This document shows positions 7,071 through 16,578 of a DNA stretch of 64,000 nucleotides, in pieces. Position 1 is the stretch's first letter; the number at the start of each line of letters is the position of its first letter. Source of the stretch: Micrococcaceae bacterium Sec5.8 (lineage in GTDB: Bacteria; Actinomycetota; Actinomycetes; Actinomycetales; Micrococcaceae); NCBI GenBank assembly GCA_039636775.1, contig CP143429.1, forward strand, positions 372,001 through 436,000, read 5' to 3'. The notes under the pieces were generated by a model. The model was given only the letters and a program-made list of their open reading frames with translations. It did no database searches and was not told where the DNA came from. The translations under genes were made by a program, and so were the position numbers.

Positions 7071-7696
7071 AACTGGACGCCGTCGCGGCCGGCTATGGCC
7101 GCGGTCCTGCAGTGGTGAACATCAGCCAGTTGATTCTGGACAAACCAGGCATTGTCCACCTGCACGGCCCCAACGGCTCCGGGAAATCAACCCTGGTGGA
7201 GGTCCTCAGCGGCTACTTGCGGACCACCAGCGGACGGGTCCTGGTGAACGGGATGGCTGCAGCCGCATCCGAAGCGCATGAACGACGGCGGATATGCCGC
7301 ACCGAACCGGCGCTCTACCCCATGATGAATGTCCGGGACCACCTGATCTTTGCCAGCCGCTGGTGTGGTGCTGATCCCGGCCGCGCGCTGGCCCGTGCCG
7401 CTGACTACGGGCTGGGACCGTGGCTCGAGGCGCCGGCGGAAACCCTGTCCACGGGCAACCGCCGACGCTTGTGGATCATTCAATGCACCGTCGGTGACTT
7501 CGACACCCTTGTCCTCGACGAACCATTCAACGGCCTGGACGGGGAATCTACCGCTGTACTCATCGGCGAGCTCGAGGGCTGGGCAGCATCGCGGTGCATC
7601 GTCCTGATCGCCCACCAGCCGCCGGAGCGGCTCCGGATTGACCAGGCGGTGGCGTGGGAAGAACTTACGCGGGGCCACGCAGCGCCCACCCCGTAG
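7040..7696 (+). CDS. ABC transporter ATPase of bacteriocin operon
   Basis: A 218-aa ATP-binding subunit. It has Walker A GPNGSGKS (about 43-50), a degenerate signature LSTGN (about 136-140, usual LSGGQ), Walker B LVLDEP (about 157-162) and the H-loop His in IAHQ (about 192). The usual Q-loop Gln appears to be Glu (RTEPALYP). The GTG at 7040 is chosen because GGGAGGAG precedes it by eight bases, although it overlaps the permease gene by 31 bases; a GTG/ATG start at 6962 would be buried in that gene. It is the last gene of the operon. It would energise the 532-aa membrane partner for export or immunity. Confidence 0.88.
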   Translation: MRSPKSYRFVELDAVAAGYGRGPAVVNISQLILDKPGIVHLHGPNGSGKSTLVEVLSGYLRTTSGRVLVNGMAAAASEAHERRRICRTEPALYPMMNVRDHLIFASRWCGADPGRALARAADYGLGPWLEAPAETLSTGNRRRLWIIQCTVGDFDTLVLDEPFNGLDGESTAVLIGELEGWAASRCIVLIAHQPPERLRIDQAVAWEELTRGHAAPTP

Positions 7697-7738
7697 GGAT
7701 TATGGGCGCTGCCTGACCCCGCGCAGCCAGGGGAAACG

Positions 7739-10078
7739 CTAGCCGAAGTACTTCGGCAAGGTGGCCTCATGGGCTTCACGGAGTGCATCCAGGCTCATGG
7801 TGTCGACGCCGTTGATTTCCAGGGTGCCGCCCTCGGCGTCCACAACGCCGATCCGGACGTGCGCGAAGCCGCGTGCGGTGCACATGTCCTTGAACCGGAT
7901 CTCCTCGGAGCGGGGCACCGCCACGATGGCACGGCCCTGTGTCTCGGAGAACAGCGCGGTGAACAGGTCCACGCCGTCCCGGTCCAGGACATCCTGCAGC
8001 GCGATGCGGGCGCCCACGCCATAGCGAAGCGAGGACTCCACGAGGGCTGCCGCGAGGCCGCCTTCGGAGAGGTCGTGCGCGGCGTCCACCATGCCGTCGC
8101 GGGAAGCGTTGATCAGAATTTCGCCCAGTGCGCGCTCCGCCGCAAGGTCAACCTTGGGCGGCAGGCCACCGAGGTGCCCGCGCATATTGGACCATTCCGA
8201 ACCATCCAGCTCCGCCGCCGTCGTGCCGAGCAGGTAAACCGCCTGCCCGTCTTCCTTCCAGCCCGACGGCGTGCGGCGCGCGACGTCGTCGAACCTGCCC
8301 AGTACAGCCACCACGGGGGAGGGGTGGATCGGGGTGGTGCCGGTCTGGTTGTACAGCGACACGTTGCCGCCCGTGACCGGAATGCCCAGCACCATGCAGG
8401 CATCTGACAGGCCGCGGATGGACTCGGCCAGCTGCCACATGACGTCCGGGTCCTCGGGGGAGCCGAAGTTCAGGCAATCGCTGACGGCCATCGGCACGGC
8501 GCCGGAGGTGGCGACGTTGCGATAGGCCTCGGCGAGGGCCAGCTGGGCGCCGTGGTAGGGGTCGAGGTAGGTGTAGCGGCCGTTGGCGTCGGTCGCCAGG
8601 GCCACGCCCAGACCCGTTTCCTCGTCCACCCGCACCACACCGGCATCGTCCGGGAACGCCATGGCGGTGTTGCCGCCCACGTAGCGGTCGTACTGGTCGG
8701 TGATCCAGGACTTGCTGCACATATTCGGTGAGGCGACGAGCTCGGCGATGGCGGCGGCCAGGTCCGCAGGGGCGGACGGGCGGCCGGTATCCTGCGCCGA
8801 CCCGGTGAAGGCGTCGGCCTGCACGGCATCCTGCCACGCGGGGCGGGCGTACGGGCGGTCGTAGACCGGTCCGTCGTGGGCCACGGTGCGCGGGTCGACG
8901 TCGACAATGACCTCGCCTTCCCACGTGATGATGAGCCGGCCGGTGTCTGTCACCTCACCCAGCCAGGAGTACTCCACGGCCCACTTGTCCATGACCGCCT
9001 CGAATGCGGCGATATTCTCGGGGGTGACCACGGCCATCATGCGTTCCTGCGACTCGGACATCAGGATTTCGCCCGGGGTCAGGGTCGGGTCGCGGAGCAG
9101 GACCGAGGTCAGCTCGACTTCCATGCCGCCGTCGCCGTTGGAGGCGAGCTCGGACGTGGCGCAGGAAATGCCGGCGGCGCCGAGGTCCTGGATGCCCTCA
9201 ACGAGGGAGCCCTTGAACAGCTCCAGGCAGCATTCGATCAGGACTTTCTCGGCGAACGGGTCGCCCACCTGGACCGCGGGGCGTTTGGACGGCTTGGTAT
9301 CGTCGAAGGACTCCGAGGCCAGCACGGAGGCGCCGCCGATGCCGTCGCCGCCGGTGCGGGCGCCGAAGAGCACCACCTTGTTGCCCTTCCCGGAGGCGTT
9401 GGCGAGGCGGATGTCCTCGTGCCGCATGACACCGACGGCCAGGGCGTTGACCAGCGGGTTGCCCTGGTACACGGAATCGAAGACCATTTCGCCGCCGATG
9501 TTCGGCAGGCCCAGGGAGTTTCCGTAGCCGCCGATGCCGGCCACGGCGCCGTGCATGACGCGGGCCGTGTCCGGGTGGTCGATAGCGCCGAAGCGCAGCG
9601 GATCCATCACGGCCACGGGGCGGGCGCCCATGGAGATGATGTCCCGGACAATGCCGCCGATGCCGGTCGCGGCACCCTGGTAGGGCTCCACGAACGAGGG
9701 CGAATTGTGGGACTCGATCTTGAACGTCACGGCCCAGCCGTCGCCCAGGTTGGTGACACCGGCGTTTTCGCCGATGCCCACCAGCATGTCCTTTTTCATT
9801 TCATCCGTGACCTTTTCGCCGAACTGGCGCAGGTGGTTCTTGGATGATTTGTAGGAGCAGTGCTCGCTCCACATCACGGAGTACATCGCGAGCTCGGCGC
9901 CGGTCGGACGGCGGCCCAGGACCTTGACCACCTCGTCGAACTCGTTCTGTTTCAGGCCCAGCTCGGCCCAGGGGAGTTCGACATCCGGGGTCGTGGCGGC
10001 GTTCTCAACGGTGTCGATGTTGAACTTCTTGGTCTCGGCGGCGGTGCCGGCCGTCCGGCCAGCCGACGTTTCCGTCAT
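7739..10078 (-). CDS. purL: phosphoribosylformylglycinamidine synthase subunit PurL
   Basis: A 779-aa protein, the small-type PurL that works with separate PurS and PurQ. It converts FGAR, ATP and glutamine-derived ammonia to FGAM in purine synthesis. Visible family features are [19 protein letters not shown] near the N-terminus, the [20 protein letters not shown] motif, [16 protein letters not shown], and a second AIRS-like half with [11 protein letters not shown]. Length is close to other actinobacterial PurL. Its ATG overlaps the PurQ stop by four bases, and PurS lies before PurQ, so purS-purQ-purL form one operon read on the minus strand. Confidence 0.97.
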   Translation of the reverse strand: MTETSAGRTAGTAAETKKFNIDTVENAATTPDVELPWAELGLKQNEFDEVVKVLGRRPTGAELAMYSVMWSEHCSYKSSKNHLRQFGEKVTDEMKKDMLVGIGENAGVTNLGDGWAVTFKIESHNSPSFVEPYQGAATGIGGIVRDIISMGARPVAVMDPLRFGAIDHPDTARVMHGAVAGIGGYGNSLGLPNIGGEMVFDSVYQGNPLVNALAVGVMRHEDIRLANASGKGNKVVLFGARTGGDGIGGASVLASESFDDTKPSKRPAVQVGDPFAEKVLIECCLELFKGSLVEGIQDLGAAGISCATSELASNGDGGMEVELTSVLLRDPTLTPGEILMSESQERMMAVVTPENIAAFEAVMDKWAVEYSWLGEVTDTGRLIITWEGEVIVDVDPRTVAHDGPVYDRPYARPAWQDAVQADAFTGSAQDTGRPSAPADLAAAIAELVASPNMCSKSWITDQYDRYVGGNTAMAFPDDAGVVRVDEETGLGVALATDANGRYTYLDPYHGAQLALAEAYRNVATSGAVPMAVSDCLNFGSPEDPDVMWQLAESIRGLSDACMVLGIPVTGGNVSLYNQTGTTPIHPSPVVAVLGRFDDVARRTPSGWKEDGQAVYLLGTTAAELDGSEWSNMRGHLGGLPPKVDLAAERALGEILINASRDGMVDAAHDLSEGGLAAALVESSLRYGVGARIALQDVLDRDGVDLFTALFSETQGRAIVAVPRSEEIRFKDMCTARGFAHVRIGVVDAEGGTLEINGVDTMSLDALREAHEATLPKYFG

Positions 10079-10833
10079 TTGTTGTCTCCCACGATCTTGT
10101 TCAGGACTGAGGTGAAGAAGCCGAGGCCCTCGGTGCCGGAGCCGGTTTCGGGTCCGAAGCCGGTCTCCACCGCGTGTTCGGGGTGCGGCATAAGGCCGAC
10201 AACGTTGCCGGCAGCGTTGGAGATACCGGCAATGCCCCGGCGGGAACCGTTCGGGTTCCAGCCAACGTAGCGGAACACCACGCGGCCCTCAGCCTCCAGG
10301 GCATCCAGGGTGTGCTCGTCCGCGATGTACTGGCCGTCCTGGTTCTTCAACGGCACGGTGATTTCCTGGCCGGCGGCGTAGTCCAGGGTCCAGGCTGTGG
10401 TGTTGCTCTCCACCCGCAGGACCTGATCGCGGCACAGGAACTTCAGATGGTCGTTCTTGATCATCGAGCCGGGCAGCAGGTGCGACTCCGTGAGGATCTG
10501 GAACCCGTTGCAGATGCCCAGGACCGGCAGTTTGGCTTCGGAGTTGGCGGCGTCGATGATCTTGGCCATGAGCGGCGCGAACCGGGAAATGGCGCCGGCG
10601 CGGAGGTAGTCGCCGTAGGAGAATCCGCCGGGAATCACGACGGCGTCGACATCACCCAGGGTGGTGTCCGCGTGCCAGAGCGGCACTGGAGTGGCGCCGG
10701 ACAGGCGGACCGCGCGGACGGCATCCCGGTCATCGAGAGTTCCCGGGAAGGTGACGACGCCGATCCTGGCGCCGGCGAGCTGCGGGTGGGCGGCGACGGC
10801 GACCGCCTCACCGATCAGGGGAAGTTCAGTCAT
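10075..10833 (-). CDS. purQ: phosphoribosylformylglycinamidine synthase glutaminase subunit PurQ
   Basis: This 252-aa class I glutamine amidotransferase supplies ammonia to PurL. It shows the PurQ opening [19 protein letters not shown], the oxyanion region [19 protein letters not shown], and the nucleophile elbow [11 protein letters not shown] with the catalytic Cys. The catalytic His-Glu pair is in [10 protein letters not shown]. It overlaps purL by four bases and follows purS after a single base, so translation is probably coupled across the operon. Confidence 0.97.
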   Translation of the reverse strand: MTELPLIGEAVAVAAHPQLAGARIGVVTFPGTLDDRDAVRAVRLSGATPVPLWHADTTLGDVDAVVIPGGFSYGDYLRAGAISRFAPLMAKIIDAANSEAKLPVLGICNGFQILTESHLLPGSMIKNDHLKFLCRDQVLRVESNTTAWTLDYAAGQEITVPLKNQDGQYIADEHTLDALEAEGRVVFRYVGWNPNGSRRGIAGISNAAGNVVGLMPHPEHAVETGFGPETGSGTEGLGFFTSVLNKIVGDNK

Positions 10834-10834
10834 G

Positions 10835-11086
10835 TCAGGCCTCGACGACCTCGACGTTGACGACGTCCTCGATGACCGGGTTGGAGAGCAGGGTCTCGGC
10901 GGCGTTCCGGGCCTGGGCCAGGATCTCCTCGGTCACCTCGCCATCCACGGTGAGTTCAAAGCGCTTGCCTTGCCGGACAGAACTAAAGGCGGTGAAACCC
11001 AGCCGGGGGAGTGCACCGACAATAGCCTTCCCCTGCGGGTCGAGAATCTCGGGCTTGGGCATGACGTCGACAACGATCCGGGGCAT
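10835..11086 (-). CDS. purS: phosphoribosylformylglycinamidine synthase subunit PurS
   Basis: This 83-aa small subunit bridges PurL and PurQ for ammonia transfer. The sequence [20 protein letters not shown] and the [13 protein letters not shown] strand are typical of PurS. It is the first gene of the purSQL operon. Confidence 0.96.
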   Translation of the reverse strand: MPRIVVDVMPKPEILDPQGKAIVGALPRLGFTAFSSVRQGKRFELTVDGEVTEEILAQARNAAETLLSNPVIEDVVNVEVVEA

Positions 11087-11202
11087 CCGGCAACTCCTGT
11101 GCGTGAGCGTTGGGTAAGGGCGCAGCGGAGTGGTGCCGTCTCACGCCGATCCGCTGTGTGGTGAGAACAGCGTGACAGGGCGCTCCGCGAGCTTGCATGC
11201 CT

Positions 11203-11208
11203 ATTCTA
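11203..11208 (-). promoter_or_regulatory. possible -10 element of the purSQL operon
   Basis: On the minus strand TAGAAT lies about 115 bases before the purS start. No good -35 is seen 17 bases upstream (GCAGCC), so the call is tentative. The rest of 11087-11357 shows no gene or obvious purine riboswitch. Confidence 0.3.
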
Positions 11209-11357
11209 CCGGCCGCAGAGCGTCCGGCTGCATTCGGGCCGGGAGTGTGAACGGTGCGCGGCAGCCCGAAGGGAGCCGCCGCATGATGGCGGGCGCTCAT
11301 GCCGGCGTGGCAGCGCCCGCTCTGGCTACTGCTGTGTGCCCTCAGTAGGATGTGCGC

Positions 11358-11543
11358 ATGTCTGAGAAGCCGAAATCCATGGTCCTGCCCGTCGTTGCCG
11401 TCGCTGTTTTCGCGGGCCTGGGCCGGATGGTCCTGCAGAAAATTAGGGCCGACCGAAAGGCCCGGGAAAGCAACGTCGCCGGGCCGCTTGATGAGAAGAC
11501 GAGGGCCTGGATCAGCGAAGTCGTCCGTACGCCCCGCCAGTAG
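11358..11543 (+). CDS. small membrane-anchored hypothetical protein
   Basis: The 61-aa product has a single hydrophobic segment near the N-terminus (MVLPVVAVAVFAGLGRMVL), a basic stretch (KIRADRKARE) and a polar C-terminus ending TRAWISEVVRTPRQ. It may be an N-terminally anchored cytoplasmic peptide. The ATG at 11358 has AGGA seven bases upstream and is preferred to the in-frame GTG at 11352. It is divergent from purS. No family is recognised, and short length makes the call moderate. Confidence 0.55.
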   Translation: MSEKPKSMVLPVVAVAVFAGLGRMVLQKIRADRKARESNVAGPLDEKTRAWISEVVRTPRQ

Positions 11544-11829
11544 GGTGCCGGGGCCGCGTTTTATGCCGGGCTCCTGACGCCTCGGGCGTGACGATTCGTC
11601 CCTGCTCCCTGCTCCCTGCACCCTGCACCCTCGCTGCTGTCGCCCTGTCGATATGTGTGACAAATCCTGATTTCCTTTGTGTGCTCTATGTCATATTTGG
11701 CTCTCAGTCTGTACTGTTTGAAACGGCTGGTATCCGTCGGTGCCGTGAGATGTGTTCTTTCTCCCAGGCCCGCCAGCCGATGACCCGGCAGCTAGGCCGG
11801 GCCGTTCCTTATGAAAGGTTCAACCACAC
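11544..11829 (+). promoter_or_regulatory. upstream region of the secreted subtilase gene
   Basis: No gene is supported here. The middle part (about 11640-11740) is less GC-rich than its surroundings and probably holds the promoter, though no clear -35/-10 pair stands out. A hairpin with CCCGGC/GCCGGG arms and a six-base loop at 11784-11801 precedes the GAAAGG ribosome site. A pyrimidine-rich CTCCCTG/CACCCTG short tandem pattern lies near 11605-11630. Confidence 0.35.
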
Positions 11830-14800
11830 GTGAAATCACCAGGAAAGAGCTTCCTTCGAAGCGGGGGACTCCGGAGGGCCGTGGCACTGACCCTGGGCTT
11901 GCCGGTTCTCTTGTCCACCGCCGCGCTCCAGCCCGCCATCGCGGCTCCGGCGGGTTCCGCTGTCGCCGGTGTGGCCCAGAAGAAACTGGATCCCAACACC
12001 TTCAAGGACGGCCGCTACATCGTGGTCCTCGCCGAAAAGCCGGCAGCCACGTACGACGGCGGCACGCCCGGACTGGCAGCCACCAAGCCGGAAGCGGGCA
12101 AGAAGCTCGACACCAAGAAGGCTGAAGTCAAGAAGTATGAGACGCACCTTGAGCAGAAGCAGGCTGAGGTTGCCGGGCAGCAACAAGTTCAGATGAAGCG
12201 GCAGTTCACTGCGGCCGTTAACGGCTTCAGTGCGAACCTGACAGCGGACCAGGCCATCAAACTGGCCAAGGACCCCGGCGTGCTGGTGGTTGCCCCCGAC
12301 ACCGAAAACGCCCCCGATTACTCCAGCACCGATTTCCTGAAACTCAGCGGCCCCAACGGGACCTGGAACACCAAGTTCGGTGGCCAGGACGCGGCCGGCA
12401 AGGGCGTGGTTGTCGGCGTCATCGACACCGGTTACACGCCCTCCAGCCCCTTCTTCGCCGGTGATCAGGTCAAGCCGCTCGTCGGCAACCCTGTCGTGGG
12501 CGTGCCGTACCGCACAGATGACGGCAAGATCGCAATGCTCAAGTCCGACGGCGACACCTTCATTGGTGAGTGCCAGACCGGCCAGGATTTTGACGGGTCC
12601 GCCTGCAACTCCAAGGTCCTCTCCGCGCACTATTTCGCGGACGATTACCTGCGATACGTTCCGGAGGGCAGCCGGTCCCCGATCGAGAAGATCTCCCCGG
12701 TCGACGTCGCGAGCCACGGCACCCACACGGGCAGCACCGCCGTTGGAAACGCCAACGTCGAAACCTTCGTTGACGGCCGCAGCTTCGGACTCACAAGCGG
12801 CATCGCTCCCGCCGCCAAGCTCTCCGTATACAAGGTCTGCTGGGAAGACACGGACCCGAACACCGGCGGCTGCTACAGCTCCTCGTCGGTGGCCGCTGTT
12901 GACCAGGCGATCTACGACGGCGTCGACGTCCTGAACTACTCGATCTCCGGTTCCACCACCACCACCACGGACCCCGTTTCCATGGCGTTCCTCTCCGCGG
13001 CCTCGGCCGGTATCTTCGTCGCAGCCTCGGCCGGCAACTCCGGCCCTACGGCCAGTACCGTCAACCACGGCGCACCGTGGGTTACCACCGTGGCCGCCAG
13101 CAGCTTCTCCCAGGAACTCCAGGGCACCGTGGAGTTCTCCGATGGCAGCAAGTTCCGCGGCGCCAGCATCATGAACAGCGAAGTCAAGGGCGCCGGCGTC
13201 ACCCTGGCGGCCAGTGCGGCCATCACGGCCGGCAACGCCAACGCTGCTCTCTGCGGCCCGGACACGCTTGATCCCGCGAAGGTCGCCGGCAAAGTCGTTG
13301 TCTGTGACCGTGGCGTTTTCGACCGCGTGGCCAAGAGCGCCGAGGTCAAGCGTGGCGGAGGTGTTGGCATGATCCTGGTCAACCTCAGCAACTCCTCGCT
13401 GGATACGGACAAGCACGCCGTCCCGACCGTTCACGTGAACCCGCCGGCCACCGAGGCCATTAAGGCCAAGGTCACGGCCAACCCGGCAATCACTGTGTCC
13501 CTTCTCAACAAGGACACCACCGGGCTTCCCCTCGAGGCCCAGCCGCAGATCGCAGGCTTCTCGTCGCGCGGTCCGCTGCTGGCCACTGATTCGGACCTGC
13601 TGAAGCCGGACGTCACTGCTCCCGGCGTCGCAGTCCTGGCCGGCGTCTCGCCGATCGGGATGGGCGGAGACATGTTCGGTTTCATGTCCGGTACGTCCAT
13701 GGCCGCCCCGCACGTGGCCGGCTTTGGCGCGCTGGTTCTGGGCAAGAACCCGAAATGGTCACCGGCGACTGTCAAGTCCGCCATGATGACCACCGCAGGT
13801 GATGTCAAGAACGCCGACGGCAGCAAAAACACCGACGTTCTCGCCACCGGTGCAGGCCAGGTGGACCCGGCCCGTGTGCTGGACCCGGGCCTGGTCTACG
13901 ACGCCAACGAGGATGACTACCTGAAGTTCATCCAGGGCACCGGAACCGACCTCGGCATTCCCGGGCTGGGCAGCACCAAGGCCCGCGACATGAACGTCCC
14001 CTCGTTCTCGCTCGGTAACCTGGCCGGAAAGATCGAAGTCACCCGCACGCTGACTGCGCTCACTCCGGGCACCTACCGGGTCAAGACCGATGTTCCCGGA
14101 GTCAAGGTCACCGTGACACCCTCCGTTCTGACTTTCGGCGCTGCAGGCGAGAAGAAGACCTTCAAGGTGTCCTTCGAAAACCAGAATGCCGCGCTCGGCA
14201 AGTTCGCCATGGGCTCGCTCACCTGGCAGGGCGCAAACAAGAACGTCGCGTCCCCGATCGCGGTCCGTCCGCAGCCGGTCATCGCCGCCAAGGATGTGGC
14301 CTTCACCTCCGAAGGCGGTACCGGCACCGGTGCGATCAACGTCATCTCCGGCACCAACAACCCGATCGCCATGACCCTTGACGGGCTGTCCAAGGCGGAC
14401 TCCTCCGCCGTTGAACTGGTTCCCGGTGCCTTCACCGGCGTCACGGATGCCTCGAACTTCGTCAAGGACGTGGTGGTTCCGGCGGGAAGTCCGCTTGCCA
14501 AGTTCTCGGTGCTTTCCTCGGACGAGAATGCTGACTTCGACATGTATGTCATGACGCCCGAGGGGCCCCTCACCGTGGCCACGTCCTCGGCGAGCGAGTC
14601 AGTGTCCATTCCCAACCCGACCGCCGGAACCTACACGGTCTTCGCGAACCTTTACGCAAGCCCGAACGGGCGCGCCACCAAGGCCAGCGTGGATGCCTCG
14701 GTCCTGGTACCGAACGTGGGCAACGCGACCCTGACGCCGAACCCGCTGCGGCTGGGCAACGGCAAGTCCGGGGTCGTGAACCTGAACTGGAAGAACCTCG

Positions 14801-15066
14801 CCGTGGGGTCCTACATCGGTCGCGTGACGTTCGCCGGAGCCAGCGATCCGACGTTCGTCAGCGTGCTGGTGACCCCGGCCGGCACGGTCGTGGTGCCCCC
14901 GACGTCAGAGGACCAGGACAGCAACAACGGTCCCGGTGACAGCGGAAATGGCGGCAGCCACGACGGCAAGGACAAGAAGGACAAGAAAGACAAAGGACAG
15001 AAAGTGAAGAAGGAGAAGGGCAAGTTCCAGAACCAGGAACTGGCCGGTCCCAATAACGCCATCTAA
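11830..15066 (+). CDS. secreted S8 family serine peptidase (subtilase)
   Basis: This 1078-aa exported protease has a Sec signal peptide over residues ~1-39 (Arg-rich start, LPVLLSTAALQPAIA). An inhibitor I9-type propeptide follows (RYIVVLAEKP to GFSANLTADQA). The subtilisin triad is visible as Asp199 (GVIDTGYT), His296 (SHGTHTGS) and Ser623 (SGTSMAAPHVAG). A protease-associated insert lies between His and Ser at about 440-560. Fibronectin-like beta domains follow, then a Gly/Lys-rich tail (KDKKDKKDK) ending PNNAI. The GTG start follows GAAAGG. It probably degrades extracellular protein. Two SSI-like inhibitor genes lie just downstream on the opposite strand. No LPXTG anchor is seen. Confidence 0.92.
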   Translation: MKSPGKSFLRSGGLRRAVALTLGLPVLLSTAALQPAIAAPAGSAVAGVAQKKLDPNTFKDGRYIVVLAEKPAATYDGGTPGLAATKPEAGKKLDTKKAEVKKYETHLEQKQAEVAGQQQVQMKRQFTAAVNGFSANLTADQAIKLAKDPGVLVVAPDTENAPDYSSTDFLKLSGPNGTWNTKFGGQDAAGKGVVVGVIDTGYTPSSPFFAGDQVKPLVGNPVVGVPYRTDDGKIAMLKSDGDTFIGECQTGQDFDGSACNSKVLSAHYFADDYLRYVPEGSRSPIEKISPVDVASHGTHTGSTAVGNANVETFVDGRSFGLTSGIAPAAKLSVYKVCWEDTDPNTGGCYSSSSVAAVDQAIYDGVDVLNYSISGSTTTTTDPVSMAFLSAASAGIFVAASAGNSGPTASTVNHGAPWVTTVAASSFSQELQGTVEFSDGSKFRGASIMNSEVKGAGVTLAASAAITAGNANAALCGPDTLDPAKVAGKVVVCDRGVFDRVAKSAEVKRGGGVGMILVNLSNSSLDTDKHAVPTVHVNPPATEAIKAKVTANPAITVSLLNKDTTGLPLEAQPQIAGFSSRGPLLATDSDLLKPDVTAPGVAVLAGVSPIGMGGDMFGFMSGTSMAAPHVAGFGALVLGKNPKWSPATVKSAMMTTAGDVKNADGSKNTDVLATGAGQVDPARVLDPGLVYDANEDDYLKFIQGTGTDLGIPGLGSTKARDMNVPSFSLGNLAGKIEVTRTLTALTPGTYRVKTDVPGVKVTVTPSVLTFGAAGEKKTFKVSFENQNAALGKFAMGSLTWQGANKNVASPIAVRPQPVIAAKDVAFTSEGGTGTGAINVISGTNNPIAMTLDGLSKADSSAVELVPGAFTGVTDASNFVKDVVVPAGSPLAKFSVLSSDENADFDMYVMTPEGPLTVATSSASESVSIPNPTAGTYTVFANLYASPNGRATKASVDASVLVPNVGNATLTPNPLRLGNGKSGVVNLNWKNLAVGSYIGRVTFAGASDPTFVSVLVTPAGTVVVPPTSEDQDSNNGPGDSGNGGSHDGKDKKDKKDKGQKVKKEKGKFQNQELAGPNNAI

Positions 15067-15099
15067 GCGCAGTACCAGCAGCACCAGTCCACCTAGGTG

Positions 15100-15139
15100 A
15101 AGGCAATGGCCGGCGGTTTCCACCGCCGGCCATTGCCTT
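15100..15139. terminator. perfect 18-bp stem terminator, bidirectional
   Basis: Arms at 15100-15117 and 15122-15139 are exact inverted repeats around a TTCC loop. It lies 33 bases after the subtilase stop and between convergent genes. Each arm begins with AAGGC, giving only short T-runs on either strand. Confidence 0.8.
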
Positions 15140-15208
15140 AATGCGTTGGCGCCCGTGCCAGCTCCCCGGGCCGGCTCCCCGTGCCGGCTCCCCGTCCGGG
15201 GACCCGGC

Positions 15209-15589
15209 TCAGCTGGCCCCGGTGGAGCCCGCCACTCCGCCGAGCAGCGGCGCCATGGCACGCCAGCGGGAGATCTCGCAGCCGTCGGTGCGGCTGAACC
15301 GGCTGTGGACTTCCCGGCCGAAGAACCAGCCGGTCACCACGGCGACCTGTGGTCCGCCGTACTGCTGGGTGCACATCTTCGGGGGGCCTGGTTTGGGGAA
15401 GAATATCTCCTCACCGTGTTCCGCGACGGCCGCGAGGGCGGCCGCGGAGTCCGGCAGCGTGCACCCGCCGGCGAGGGTGCCGCCGCTTGCCGCGAGCTGA
15501 AAAAGGTACTCGGTGGCGCCCGGTGCCTCGGTCAGGCGGATGGTGAGATCGATGTCGTCACTGCTGCGACGTTCGTGGGTGGCAGTCAT
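15209..15589 (-). CDS. SSI-like (subtilisin inhibitor) domain protein, no signal peptide seen
   Basis: This 126-aa protein has a C-terminal two thirds that resembles the Streptomyces subtilisin inhibitor fold: a first Cys in GGCTLPDSAAAL, then KMCTQQYGGPQVAVVTGWFFG, then FSRTDGCEISRW. It shares the CTQQYGG, VTG and DGCEI elements with the lipoprotein encoded at 16535-17092, so the two are paralogues. The N-terminus is polar (MTATHERRSSDD) with no signal peptide, unusual for an SSI protein; it may act inside the cell or be a divergent function. The ATG overlaps the stop of the preceding gene as ATGA, which fixes the start and implies coupling. Confidence 0.65.
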   Translation of the reverse strand: MTATHERRSSDDIDLTIRLTEAPGATEYLFQLAASGGTLAGGCTLPDSAAALAAVAEHGEEIFFPKPGPPKMCTQQYGGPQVAVVTGWFFGREVHSRFSRTDGCEISRWRAMAPLLGGVAGSTGAS

Positions 15590-16578
15590 GGCTGTCCTTC
15601 CGTGCGTTCTGGGGCAGAGCCGGAACATACCGGCTGGAGGAGGGGCGTGAGCTCTTGCAACAACCGCTGCCGAAGCCCCTGTGACGCGGCCGAAAATTCC
15701 CGCTGGTAGTGAACGTATTCCGCCTTGCCCGCCGGCGTTTCGATCAGGATGGCCGGATAGCCCCACTCCGACAGGTCATAGGGGGACGCCTGCATGTCCA
15801 TGGCCCTGATCCGCCAGGAGAGTTCAAAGCAGTCCATCACCAGCTCGCTGGGCAGGAGCGGGGCGAGTTTGTAGGCCCACTTGTACAGGTCCATGTTGGC
15901 GTGCAGGCACCCGGGTTGTTCCATGGCCCGCTGGTTCTCCCGGCTGGGCACCAGGCTGTTCAAGGGCACCGCATCGGGGGTGTAGAAGCGGAAGGCGTCG
16001 AAGTGCGAGCACCGGATGCGGTTTTCTTCCACCACCTCATCGGTCCGTTCCGGGCCAAGCCGAAGCCGGAGATACTCGTGCCGGAGTTCGAATTTGTCCT
16101 GCCGGTAGACCATGGCCCATTCGTGCAGCCCGAAGCAGCCGTACTGGGCTGGACGCGCCGCTGTCCCGGCCAGGATGATCCCGGCAAACTGCAGGGCCTC
16201 CTGCCGGTCCCGGACGAACGTGCCGACGTCCACCGTAACGGCCGTTGAGTCCGACGGCAGGCCGGCGGCAGCGAGCTCACCGCCGTCGGGAATGCGGTAG
16301 TACTTCCAGCCGGCGCGCTCGGCGGCGGCGGGACCGGTGAGCACCACGCCGGCCCCGGGGTGCCAGCGCTGCAGCTGCCCGGGTTTCTGGGTGTAGTACG
16401 TGAAGAGGAAGTCTTCCACCGGATGCTTGGTGCCCGCGGACCGCCGGGCAAGGTACGGGTCGGCGTAACGCCGGACGCGCGCCTGATGCGCGGCTTGGCG
16501 GGGGAGCCAGTCTTCCTGCTTGACGGCGTGCAGCTCAGACAGCTCCGCCGGTGGAGCCAAGGACGTCCTTGGCGGCAT
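15586..16578 (-). CDS. 3-methyladenine DNA glycosylase-like protein
   Basis: This 330-aa protein resembles an actinobacterial family usually annotated as 3-methyladenine DNA glycosylase. Features seen are QEDWLPRQAAHQARVRRYAD, then KHPVEDFLFTYYTQKPGQL, QRWHPG, CFGLHEWAMVYR and a C-terminal SPYDLSEWGYPAILIET. No standard glycosylase helix-hairpin-helix motif is apparent, so the enzymatic label rests on family naming. The ATG at 16578 overlaps the upstream lipoprotein gene by 44 bases and lacks a strong ribosome site; conserved sequence begins near residue 12, and a non-ATG start near 16534 is possible. It sits between two SSI-like genes. Confidence 0.68.
   Translation of the reverse strand: MPPRTSLAPPAELSELHAVKQEDWLPRQAAHQARVRRYADPYLARRSAGTKHPVEDFLFTYYTQKPGQLQRWHPGAGVVLTGPAAAERAGWKYYRIPDGGELAAAGLPSDSTAVTVDVGTFVRDRQEALQFAGIILAGTAARPAQYGCFGLHEWAMVYRQDKFELRHEYLRLRLGPERTDEVVEENRIRCSHFDAFRFYTPDAVPLNSLVPSRENQRAMEQPGCLHANMDLYKWAYKLAPLLPSELVMDCFELSWRIRAMDMQASPYDLSEWGYPAILIETPAGKAEYVHYQREFSAASQGLRQRLLQELTPLLQPVCSGSAPERTEGQP

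Noticed and set aside
11544..11829. Cyclic-di-AMP (ydaO) riboswitch before the secreted subtilase
   Set aside because: Only a small GC hairpin is present, and no ydaO conserved segments are visible.
11836..13713. Antisense frame of 625 codons inside the subtilase gene
   Set aside because: It is opposite a clear protease with intact catalytic triad; composition is His/Gly/Arg-rich shadow type.
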